64,000 nucleotides of DNA, from contig CADCNI010000005.1 of NCBI GenBank assembly GCA_902802795.1, positions 44,124 through 108,123 of the forward strand, written 5' to 3'. A program made the position numbers and the translations under genes. The DNA is from an uncultured Ruminococcus sp. GTDB lineage: Bacteria > Bacillota > Clostridia > Oscillospirales > Acutalibacteraceae. The notes under the pieces are model-generated. The model did not search any database. It saw nothing but the letters and a program-made list of their open reading frames with translations, and was not told the DNA's origin. Within the stretch, counting starts at the first letter, position 1. Every line of letters starts with the position of its first letter. Of this stretch, positions 42,142-49,496 are shown one piece after another.

Positions 42142-43425
42142 TTATGCAAGCGGCTCGCACATCACAAATCCGTCGCCCACATCCGTGCCCTTGGCCCGGA
42201 TGATCTGCCCGCTTAGCTGCTGCCCGCGAATGCGTGCGGGGGTGTAATTCTCGGTGTAGCCCTCGAATATGCCGGGTTCCACTTCACGTTCCGCAAGGAG
42301 ATGCACGGTCTGACCCACCTGCGAGTGCAGAAACGCCGCCGCCGTAGCGGATGTGGCTTCGATCATGCGTTCGCTGCGGCGAGATTTTTCCCGTTCGTCC
42401 ACCTGGTCGGGGAACGTGTCGGCGCGGGTACCCTTGCGGCGCGAATAGGCAAACACATGGGCGCGCGCAAAGCCGATTTCCTTAGCAAAGGCAAGTGAAG
42501 CGGCGAATTCCTCCTCCGTCTCGCCCGCAAATCCTACCATGATATCGGTGGTAATGGAGGGATTGTCAAAGGTCAGACGAATTTTTTCACACACATGGCG
42601 GAACTGCGCGGTGTCATAGCGGCGGTTCATGCGTCGCAGGGTTGCGTCACATCCGCTCTGGATAGCGAGATGAAACTGCGGACAGAACTTCGGCTCTTTC
42701 GCCAGACCGTCTATCAGCTCGTCGGGCGTGAGGTCAGGCTCCAGCGAACCCAGACGCACCCGCTCGATGCCCTCCGCGGAGGCCGCCGCCCGGACAGCCT
42801 CCAGCAGATCGCTGCCGATGTCGCTGCCATAGGCGGATAGGTTGATGCCTACTAAGACCACTTCCCGGTAATGCTGCCCGATGCGCTGCGCTTCCGCCCT
42901 GATTTCTTCGGGGCGGCGGCTGCGCACCCTGCCGCGCGCATAGGGAATGATGCAGTAGGTGCAGAAGCGGTTGCAGCCGTCCTCGATCTTGATGTAGGCG
43001 CGGGTGCGCTCGTTCATGCCGCTGACCGAGGACTCGCTGCCGTATTCGCGGCTGTGGGAACCGATGGCGACAATGCGCTGGTGACTGCGCATGAAGTCTT
43101 CTATGTAGTCGAGAAGTCTGTCGCGGTTGGCATTGCCGATGACAATGTCGGCTTCTTCGATGGACTCGCATTCTTTGGGAAACGCCTGCGGCATGCAGCC
43201 GGTGAGAATCATCACCGCGTCGGGATGTTCCCGTCGGGCGCGGCGGACAGTCTGGCGCACCTTTTTGTCGCTGGTTCCCGTGACGGTGCAACTGTTGACG
43301 ATGAAGACGTCCGCCTGCTGACCGTCGTCGATCGGTTCAAAGCCGTGCGCGCAGAGCATATCCATCATCACTTGTGATTCGTATTGATTGACCTTGCAGC
43401 CAAGGGTCGCAATTCCTGCTTTCAA
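42142..43425 (-). CDS. mtaB: tRNA t6A37 methylthiotransferase MtaB
   Basis: A radical-SAM enzyme that converts t6A37 to ms2t6A in ANN-decoding tRNAs. The N-terminal cluster domain has TLGCKVNQYES, NSCTVT and LTGCMPQ. The radical-SAM core has CNRFCTYCIIPYARG (CxxxCxxC, about residues 148-155), FHLAIQSG and a C-terminal TRAM-like domain. KVNQYES with 427 residues fits the MtaB/YqeV group rather than MiaB or RimO. It lies 27 bp after the ABC-F gene. Confidence 0.94.
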   Translation of the reverse strand: MKAGIATLGCKVNQYESQVMMDMLCAHGFEPIDDGQQADVFIVNSCTVTGTSDKKVRQTVRRARREHPDAVMILTGCMPQAFPKECESIEEADIVIGNANRDRLLDYIEDFMRSHQRIVAIGSHSREYGSESSVSGMNERTRAYIKIEDGCNRFCTYCIIPYARGRVRSRRPEEIRAEAQRIGQHYREVVLVGINLSAYGSDIGSDLLEAVRAAASAEGIERVRLGSLEPDLTPDELIDGLAKEPKFCPQFHLAIQSGCDATLRRMNRRYDTAQFRHVCEKIRLTFDNPSITTDIMVGFAGETEEEFAASLAFAKEIGFARAHVFAYSRRKGTRADTFPDQVDEREKSRRSERMIEATSATAAAFLHSQVGQTVHLLAEREVEPGIFEGYTENYTPARIRGQQLSGQIIRAKGTDVGDGFVMCEPLA

Positions 43426-43452
43426 TTTTTTTATTTACCTCGCTTTTGTGAT

Positions 43453-45357
43453 TTAATCGTACAGTTCATCGAGCAGCGCGTAAAGCCCGTCAATTTTCTC
43501 CTGCATTTCAGCGGCTTCCTTTGTCAGCTCCATGATCCTGGCGTAGTCCGCGCCGACTTCGGGCAGCGTCATGCGCTGGTTGAGTTCGGACAGTTCGGTT
43601 TCCAGCCGTTCGATGTCGCTTTCCGCGTTTTCGATTTGTTTCAGCCGCTTGCGTTCGGCGGCGGCGGCCTCCTTGCGCTGCTTGTAGTCATTGACGCGCT
43701 TTTCCTTTTCCTCGTCAGGCGGCGCGGCGTTTTCCGCTGCCATTGCAGGACGTGCCGCGCGAATGGCTGTGAAATCGTCATAGTTGCCGATGTACTCGGT
43801 CACGCCGCTGTTTTCCATATAATAAATGCGGTCGGCAAGGCGGTTGATGAAATAGCGGTCGTGCGATACCATGAAGATGGTACCCTCGTAACAGGTGAGC
43901 GCCATTTCCAGCGCTTCGCGGGAGATGATATCGAGATGGTTGGTGGGTTCGTCGAGAAGCAGCAGGTTACAGCGCGAGAGCATGAGCTTCAAAATGGCGA
44001 CGCGGGCGCGTTCGCCGCCGCTCAGATCACCGATGTTTTTGAATACGTCGTCGCCCTTGAAGAGAAACGCCGCGAGACTGGAACGCACTTCGGTTTCGGT
44101 CATGCGGGGATATTCATCCCACACCTCGTAAAGCACGGTTTTGCCATTGTGCAGCGATTCCTGCGTCTGGTCGTAGTAGCCGATATCCACATTGGAGCCG
44201 AGAGAAACATAGCCCTGCGTGCCGCCCAGCCGACCGCACAGCATTTTGAAAAGCGTCGTCTTGCCGCAGCCGTTCGCTCCGAGCAAAAAGACGCGCTCCC
44301 CCTTTTTGATGTCGAGGTTGACGTGACGGAAAATCTCCCGCGAACCGTAGGCAAACGCCAAGTCGATGCCTTTTAACACATCGTTGCCGCTTTCAACGCG
44401 GACGGGAAAGTGAAAGCTGAAATCTTCGGGCAGGCGGTCTACCGCCACCAAGGTCTTTTTCAGACGCTCGATCTGCTTGAGTTTGCTTTCGGCGGTCTTG
44501 ATGTTCTTTTCGCGGTTCCATCGCCGCTGCTGCTCCACGATGCCCTCGATGCGCTTGATCTCGCGCTGGGTGTTTTCATAGTGACGGATGGCAATTTCGC
44601 GGTTCTCCGCCTTTTTGTCGATATAATAGCTGTAGTTGCCGCCGTAAACCGTCAGCCTGCGGTTTTCCAGTTCAAAGGTTTTGGACGTTACGCGGTCGAG
44701 AAAATAGCGGTCATGGGAGATGACGATGTAGGCGCCGCGAAATGAGCGCAGAAAATCTTCCAGCCACTCCACCGAGGCGATGTCCAGATGGTTGGTAGGT
44801 TCGTCGAGCAGCAGCAGGTTCGCCCCCGACAGCAGCATCTTGCAGAGCTGCACCTTGGAGCGCTGTCCGCCGCTCAGGGTGTAGACCCCCTGTGAAAGCT
44901 GCTGCTCCGTGAAGCCCAGCCCGATCAATGCCGAACGCGCGCGGCTCTGGTAGGTCAGACCGCCCCGGTCGTTGTACTCCTCCGTCAGACGGTGCTGTTC
45001 TTCAATCAGGGCATCCATATCGCCCTCGCCCTGGGAGAGCAGCGCGTTGATCTCTCCCAGCCGTTTGTCAATGTCTTTCAGGTCGTCAAATACCGTGAGC
45101 AATTCTTCCAGCACGGTTTTGCTGCTGTTGATGGCGAACTGCTCCACATAGCCCACTTTGGCGAGCTTGCTTTTGCCGCAGTTGCCTGCGTCGGGGGCAT
45201 ATTCGCCCGTCAGCACCTTGAAAAGACTGGTCTTGCCGCAGCCGTTCACCCCGACCAATCCGATGTGGTCGCGTTCGTCGATTAAAAAGGAAATGTCGCT
45301 AAAAATATTTCTCGCGCCGAAGGAGAGTTCCAGTCCGGCGGCATTCATCAGCGTCAT
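43453..45357 (-). CDS. ABC-F family ATPase (Uup/YdiF-like)
   Basis: A cytoplasmic duplicated ABC ATPase without TM segments, of the class that acts on ribosomes. The two modules have Walker A GVNGCGKTSLFK and GANGCGKTTLFK, signatures LSGGQRSKVQL and LSGGERARVAI, and Walker B LLLLDEPTNHLDI in each. A linker rich in charged residues (about 240-300) and a C-terminal coiled coil (about 540-634) are typical. The start is uncertain between ATG 45375, 45357 and 45348; 45357 is used. Confidence 0.92.
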   Translation of the reverse strand: MTLMNAAGLELSFGARNIFSDISFLIDERDHIGLVGVNGCGKTSLFKVLTGEYAPDAGNCGKSKLAKVGYVEQFAINSSKTVLEELLTVFDDLKDIDKRLGEINALLSQGEGDMDALIEEQHRLTEEYNDRGGLTYQSRARSALIGLGFTEQQLSQGVYTLSGGQRSKVQLCKMLLSGANLLLLDEPTNHLDIASVEWLEDFLRSFRGAYIVISHDRYFLDRVTSKTFELENRRLTVYGGNYSYYIDKKAENREIAIRHYENTQREIKRIEGIVEQQRRWNREKNIKTAESKLKQIERLKKTLVAVDRLPEDFSFHFPVRVESGNDVLKGIDLAFAYGSREIFRHVNLDIKKGERVFLLGANGCGKTTLFKMLCGRLGGTQGYVSLGSNVDIGYYDQTQESLHNGKTVLYEVWDEYPRMTETEVRSSLAAFLFKGDDVFKNIGDLSGGERARVAILKLMLSRCNLLLLDEPTNHLDIISREALEMALTCYEGTIFMVSHDRYFINRLADRIYYMENSGVTEYIGNYDDFTAIRAARPAMAAENAAPPDEEKEKRVNDYKQRKEAAAAERKRLKQIENAESDIERLETELSELNQRMTLPEVGADYARIMELTKEAAEMQEKIDGLYALLDELYD

Positions 45358-45464
45358 AATGCAAATCAACCTCATTTTACCAAATAATCAATGCTGTCAA
45401 ATATTATAGCAAATTTACCGCACAGAATCAAGCCGCAATTTCCCTGGATTCGGTACAATAAGGA

Positions 45465-45493
45465 TTGACAAAAAGGTAAAAAAACTGTATAAT
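45465..45493 (+). promoter_or_regulatory. Consensus promoter for the 45.5-kb gene
   Basis: TTGACA (45465-45470), 17 bp, TATAAT (45488-45493): a perfect SigA-type promoter 41 bp before the ATG at 45535. Confidence 0.9.
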
Positions 45494-45534
45494 CTTCTTA
45501 TCAATCTGATGAAAACGCAAAGGAGTATTTCAAC

Positions 45535-46251
45535 ATGAGCCAATTGGATTTGCAGTACACGGTCAAGGAGACAACCCAGTCCTACAGAGAACATGTGAGC
45601 AGCGGAAACGTCAGCGATTTGCTGCAACATAACCGCCAGGTCGGCGTGATCTGGGCGGTTTTGGGGGGGATTTGCGGTCTGTTGATGGGAATGATGGGAC
45701 TCGTTGCGCTGTCTGAAAAGGGCTACGGACAGGCATTCTTCTGTCTGATCATGTTCGGACTGATGCTCTGGCTCTTTATATACGGGCTTCGCAGCGCCAA
45801 AAGACCGGAATCCCATGTGACTTTCAAGCGCGATTTCCTTCAGACGCAGCAAACCATCTGCCAGAATACCGGCTATCCCCAGCGTCCCTATGTTCCCCAG
45901 CAATGGGAGATTCCTTTCACAGAGTACAGTGAAGAAGCGCTGTCCGGCATTCTGCGCTATGTAAACGGCTGGGGGACGGACAACACCTGTCTGGTGTGCA
46001 ACGAGTATGTGAGAACACGCCGCACCACCGCCATACACAACGCCTTTATCTTTAATCTGTGCGAAAGAGGACTTTATCTGATCCCCCTTTTCAGCGATAA
46101 AAACGGCGCTCCGAAAGCATATGTGGATTTAGCGCAATTCATTCCATGGGAACGCCTGTCGGCTCAGCGTTCAGTTCACCCGCCCGCTGTGGAACCAGAA
46201 CCAATACAGGATGTTCGACAGTTGGTCGTTTTTGGTTTCCGACAGCATTGA
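45535..46251 (+). CDS. Two-TM membrane protein, unknown function
   Basis: A 238-residue protein with two TM segments (about 36-58 and 66-88) and a cytoplasmic C-terminal domain including ICQNTGYPQRPYVPQQWEIPFTEYSEEAL and VNGWGTDNTCLVCNEYVRTRR. AAGGAG precedes the ATG. No family is recognised. Confidence 0.75.
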   Translation: MSQLDLQYTVKETTQSYREHVSSGNVSDLLQHNRQVGVIWAVLGGICGLLMGMMGLVALSEKGYGQAFFCLIMFGLMLWLFIYGLRSAKRPESHVTFKRDFLQTQQTICQNTGYPQRPYVPQQWEIPFTEYSEEALSGILRYVNGWGTDNTCLVCNEYVRTRRTTAIHNAFIFNLCERGLYLIPLFSDKNGAPKAYVDLAQFIPWERLSAQRSVHPPAVEPEPIQDVRQLVVFGFRQH

Positions 46252-46376
46252 CGGCGCGGATTTTCACAGGGTCAATGTGGCAAAATTAAAGTCATCCTGC
46301 CAATAATGCAGTGCGTGAATGATGCACTTGCTCTGTAATATTCTTACAAAAAAAGTTTTAGGAGGAGAGAAACCCT

Positions 46377-46925
46377 GTGATTCTGTGTCAGCAAATCGTT
46401 GTGGAATACGACAAACGCAGCCGGGGCGCAGAGGGCGCCGCCGCGCGCGCAACATTGCCGGAGGCGTATGCGCTGCCGGACGCGTTTTTCGGACAGAACG
46501 GCCACTGCCACTGTGTACGGCTGCGACAGAACGGAACGGATTTTACCCCACGGGACAGCATGCCGGAACTTTCCTCGATCAGGGAAATGAAAATCGCGGG
46601 AAATAACGATGTATATGAAATCACCTTTACATATCATTTCGCTATTGGCAAGCCTGTCCGCACCTTCCGACACGCGAAAAGACCCGTTACAACGGGTTCC
46701 ACGGATTATCTGCATTCCACTTTGAAGGAGAACGCCTTTACACTAAGCCGCACGCAAACTTATGGCAGATTGCTGTATAACGGACGGCTGACGGATTTTG
46801 ACACGGGGCAGTGGTACTATGAATCGACGGTTATGAATATCATCCGTACAGAGAGTGGGTTTGATCGCGACATATTTGTCAGCCGACAGCCGGATGTTGT
46901 GTACCGTCAGCTTGAAATGCTTTAA
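46377..46925 (+). CDS. Hypothetical protein
   Basis: A 182-residue soluble product from GTG 46377, which has AGGAGG 12 bp upstream. It is rich in Arg and Thr; no motif, signal peptide or TM is seen. It is preceded by 125 bp without a gene, which hold a short GTGC/GCAC hairpin near 46310-46330. Codon use is like its neighbours. Function unknown. Confidence 0.65.
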   Translation: MILCQQIVVEYDKRSRGAEGAAARATLPEAYALPDAFFGQNGHCHCVRLRQNGTDFTPRDSMPELSSIREMKIAGNNDVYEITFTYHFAIGKPVRTFRHAKRPVTTGSTDYLHSTLKENAFTLSRTQTYGRLLYNGRLTDFDTGQWYYESTVMNIIRTESGFDRDIFVSRQPDVVYRQLEML

Positions 46926-46968
46926 AAAAATAAAAAAGTAAAAATCCAAAAAAAAATGAAAAAAACAC

Positions 46969-46997
46969 TTGACAAGCGGGATACCCTGTGTTATACT
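46969..46997 (+). promoter_or_regulatory. tRNA promoter
   Basis: TTGACA (46969-46974), 17 bp, TATACT (46992-46997), about 40 bp before tRNA-Ala. Confidence 0.88.
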
Positions 46998-47037
46998 TTA
47001 GAAGCTGTCGCGGACAACGACGAAAAACAAACGACAT

Positions 47038-47113
47038 GGGGCATTAGCGCAGTTGGGAGCGCGTTTGAATGGCATTCAAAAGGTCAGGGGTTCGACTCCC
47101 CTATGCTCCACCA
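47038..47113 (+). tRNA. tRNA-Ala (anticodon GGC)
   Basis: The cloverleaf is complete: acceptor GGGGCAT/ATGCTCC, D-arm GCGC-AGTTGGGA-GCGC, anticodon arm TTTGA-ATGGCAT-TCAAA with GGC at 34-36, T-arm CAGGG-GTTCGAC-TCCCC type, discriminator A and encoded CCA. Confidence 0.95.
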
Positions 47114-47117
47114 CTTC

Positions 47118-47155
47118 AATGTCTTGCGAATTTTCTTCGCAAGACATTTTATTTG
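47118..47155 (+). terminator. Hairpin between the two tRNA genes
   Basis: A perfect 13-bp stem (AATGTCTTGCGAA at 47118-47130, TTCGCAAGACATT at 47136-47148) is followed by TTATTT. It should terminate much of the tRNA-Ala transcript before tRNA-Leu. Confidence 0.8.
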
Positions 47156-47235
47156 CCGGTGTGATGGAATTGGCAGACGTGCCGGACTCAAAATCCGGTG
47201 GTAGCGATACCGTACCGGTTCGACCCCGGTCACCA
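47155..47235 (+). tRNA. tRNA-Leu (anticodon CAA), 3' acceptor strand truncated
   Basis: D-arm (TGGAATTGGCAGACG), anticodon arm CCGGA-CTCAAAA-TCCGG with CAA, long variable arm (GGTAGCGATACC) and T-arm ACCGG-TTCGACC-CCGGT are all normal. The 5' acceptor strand is GCCGGTG, which needs CACCGGC, but after the T-arm only CACCA is present. This is what a 6-base deletion between the two CACC words of CACCGGCACCA would leave. Only four acceptor pairs remain, so it may be a pseudo-tRNA. Confidence 0.8.
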
Positions 47236-47239
47236 TGAC

Positions 47240-47270
47240 AAAGCCGCACTTGATAAGTGCGGCTTTGTTG
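47240..47270 (+). terminator. Terminator after tRNA-Leu
   Basis: A 12-bp stem AAAGCCGCACTT (47240-47251) with AAGTGCGGCTTT (47255-47266), followed by GTTG. The U-tract is short. Confidence 0.65.
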
Positions 47271-47313
47271 CTGAGAGGATAGTTTGATTTTTAGTGTGAG
47301 AGGATGGGATGGC

Positions 47314-47937
47314 ATGATCAAACTCGAACGAACAAGCGTGATGAATTGGGAAAACGCCATGAGAGGGGCGCGCAACCCCATGAACAGTTGGGCGCGCAGC
47401 GACAGCTATTACAACGAGGCGGGGGCGTACGTGCTCGGCCCCAATGACCTCGATCTGGCCAGACGGCTGCGCAAGGCGGGCAGCGATCACCGCAAGTTTC
47501 TCCGGCAGGTGTTTGTCTCGGTAGATATCACCGCGCCAATGTACTGGTGGAAGGAATATGACACCTACAAGATTGCCACGGTCGCCAACTCCACCAGCAC
47601 CATGCACAGGATTACCAGCAAGCCCTTTGATATCGACGATTTCAGCCACGACCATATGACGGCGCAGGCCGAAGCCTTTATGCAGACAGTGGTGGACGAG
47701 CTGGAAACCATCCGCCTGCGCTATCTCGAAACCAAGGACAAGGCTGACTGGTATGATATCATCCAGTTGCTTCCCTCCAGCTACAACCAGATGCGCACCT
47801 GCTCTTTCAATTACGAAACCCTCATCAACATCTACTATGCCCGCAAGGATCACAAGCTCGCGGAATGGCACACCTTCTGTGACTGGATTCTGACGCTTCC
47901 CTATGCGGAAGAACTGATCGTCGCCGGCGAAAAATAA
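47314..47937 (+). CDS. Conserved hypothetical protein, unknown function
   Basis: A 207-residue soluble protein from ATG 47314 (GAGAGG about 9 bp upstream). It has RGARNPMNSW, LGPNDLDLARRLRKAGSDHRKFLRQVFVSVDI, APMYWWKEYDTYKIATVANSTSTMHRIT and RTCSFNYETLINIYYARKDHKLAEWHTFCDWI. I recall similar sequences in Firmicutes and phages, annotated as hypothetical. The Arg/His/Ser arrangement around STMH and KFLRQ is loosely reminiscent of ThyX-like folds, but the ThyX motif is absent, so no function is assigned. Confidence 0.78.
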   Translation: MIKLERTSVMNWENAMRGARNPMNSWARSDSYYNEAGAYVLGPNDLDLARRLRKAGSDHRKFLRQVFVSVDITAPMYWWKEYDTYKIATVANSTSTMHRITSKPFDIDDFSHDHMTAQAEAFMQTVVDELETIRLRYLETKDKADWYDIIQLLPSSYNQMRTCSFNYETLINIYYARKDHKLAEWHTFCDWILTLPYAEELIVAGEK

Positions 47938-47957
47938 TCTTTTCCTCATCCCATACG

Positions 47958-47998
47958 CCCGCTTTGGCATGATTTCCGATGTCAGAGCGGGTTTTTTT
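47958..47998 (+). terminator. Rho-independent terminator
   Basis: A 13-bp stem CCCGCTTTGGCAT (47958-47970) with ATGTCAGAGCGGG (47979-47991, two G-T pairs) is followed by seven T residues. Confidence 0.9.
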
Positions 47999-48080
47999 GC
48001 TGTTGTTTTGGAAGTCTAATAAAAACCTGCCAAAAATAATTAAATTTTGTATAAAATGTCTTTTCTTTTTCAAAATTTGG

Positions 48081-48089
48081 TGGTATAAT
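48081..48089 (+). promoter_or_regulatory. Extended -10 promoter for the serpin gene
   Basis: TGGTATAAT at 48081-48089 is a TGn-extended -10 element, about 33 bp before the ATG. No good -35 is seen. Confidence 0.6.
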
Positions 48090-48121
48090 AAAAGAAATCA
48101 ACCGAAAGGGGCTCAATCAAA

Positions 48122-49366
48122 ATGAAAAATTTACGCCGTGTGCTGGCACTCCTTGTTGCGGCTGCCATGATAATGGCATTTGCCGGATGTCAGAGGGAAG
48201 TGACCGCCGAAAATCTGATGGAAAATGTGGAAGCGGAGAATGCTTCCGAACTGGAATTGGACGACGCTTTCTGCAAAGCCTATTCAAGAGCGGCCTTCCG
48301 CATGCTGCAAAACGTCTATTCCTCGGACGGAGGCAATGTGGTGATTTCGCCGCTGTCGGTCTTTTATCATCTCGGCGTTCTGGCCAACGGCGCCGAGAGC
48401 GGCACGCGCACCGAGCTGGAGCATATGTTTGACAAGGAAATGACGGTGACCCAGATCAATGAGACGCTTCATTCCTATGTGGAGCAGCTTACCAATAACG
48501 ACACTGCCAAAGTGTATTTTGAAAATGCCTTGTGGTTCAACGCCGACAAGAATGCGCAGCCCAACAGCGCCTTTCTTCAGAACGTGGCGAACTATTACGG
48601 CGCGTCCGTTTATAAAGAGAGCTTTGGCCCGGATGCCGTGACCAATATCAACAACTGGATTTACAATCAGACCGATATGGATGTGGAATACATCCTCGAC
48701 GAGCTTCCCGAAGAGGCACCGCTGTGTATGATGAGCGCGGCCGTGCTGAGTGCGGACTGGGCGTCTCCTTATTCCTACAACAATATCCAGGACGGCACGT
48801 TTACCAATGCGTCGGGAACGGAGGAAAAGGCGCAGTTGATGTCCGCCTTTGAAAACAGATATCTCCAATGCGATTCCGCGGTGGGATTTGTCAAGAACTA
48901 CGCGGGCAGCAATTACGCGTTTGTGGCCTTTTTGCCCAATCGCGAAGATATTACCAATTTTATCTCTTTGCTTGCCGGCGGCGGTCAGTATGAAAAATTC
49001 TTCAAAGAATCACAGAAAGCCGTGGTCGATGCGACGGTGCCGAAATTTTCCTGCGAATACAAAGGAAGCGCTCTGGACGTTGTCAAGACACTGGAAGTCG
49101 GGAAAGCCTTCCATCCGGATCAGGCACAGCTCAGCGGTGTGGGGCAGTGTGACGGCAATATGTATGCCGGCGATCTGTGTGTGAGAACCGTTATGAGCGT
49201 TACCGAAAAGGGCACCAGCAAGGGAACGGCCGCAACTGTGGCCAACAAGGATGTGCCGACCAGCGTGTATGTGGTTACGCTTAACCGTCCGTTTGTTTAC
49301 GCGGTGATTGATACCCGTTACCACTTGCCGGTGCTTGTCGGTGCCGTGAACACAATGAATAACTAA
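48122..49366 (+). CDS. Serpin-family lipoprotein
   Basis: A 414-residue serine-protease-inhibitor fold tethered by a lipobox (AFAGC, Cys about 23). Serpin marks are NVVISPLSVFYHLGVLANGAESGTRTEL, FENALWFNADK, LSADWASPY, VDATVPKFSCEYKG and the C-terminal RPFVYAVIDTRYHLPVLVGAV. The reactive-centre region follows VMSVTEKGTSKGTAATVANKDVP; the hinge (EKGTSKGTAAT) keeps small residues, consistent with an inhibitory serpin. It probably guards the cell surface against host or own proteases. Confidence 0.92.
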   Translation: MKNLRRVLALLVAAAMIMAFAGCQREVTAENLMENVEAENASELELDDAFCKAYSRAAFRMLQNVYSSDGGNVVISPLSVFYHLGVLANGAESGTRTELEHMFDKEMTVTQINETLHSYVEQLTNNDTAKVYFENALWFNADKNAQPNSAFLQNVANYYGASVYKESFGPDAVTNINNWIYNQTDMDVEYILDELPEEAPLCMMSAAVLSADWASPYSYNNIQDGTFTNASGTEEKAQLMSAFENRYLQCDSAVGFVKNYAGSNYAFVAFLPNREDITNFISLLAGGGQYEKFFKESQKAVVDATVPKFSCEYKGSALDVVKTLEVGKAFHPDQAQLSGVGQCDGNMYAGDLCVRTVMSVTEKGTSKGTAATVANKDVPTSVYVVTLNRPFVYAVIDTRYHLPVLVGAVNTMNN

Positions 49367-49432
49367 TACTGATAATACTGACACAAATGAATGAAACAGA
49401 ATCAGTCCCGTTTCATTCACTCGCGTCCGCAG

Positions 49433-49470
49433 AGGCCGTGTCCGCTTTTTGCGGGTACGGCCTTTTACTT
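49433..49470 (+). terminator. Terminator after the serpin gene
   Basis: A 13-bp stem AGGCCGTGTCCGC (49433-49445) with GCGGGTACGGCCT (49451-49463, two G-T pairs) is followed by TTTTA. A second hairpin (GAATGAAAC/GTTTCATTC, about 49389-49418) lies just before it. Confidence 0.75.
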
Positions 49471-49496
49471 TCAATCAGAAAGGGATGACCGATGAA

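Noticed and set aside
47314-47937. FAD-dependent thymidylate synthase ThyX
   Set aside because: The diagnostic RHRxxSxNxxSxR motif is absent; the resemblance is only in general composition.
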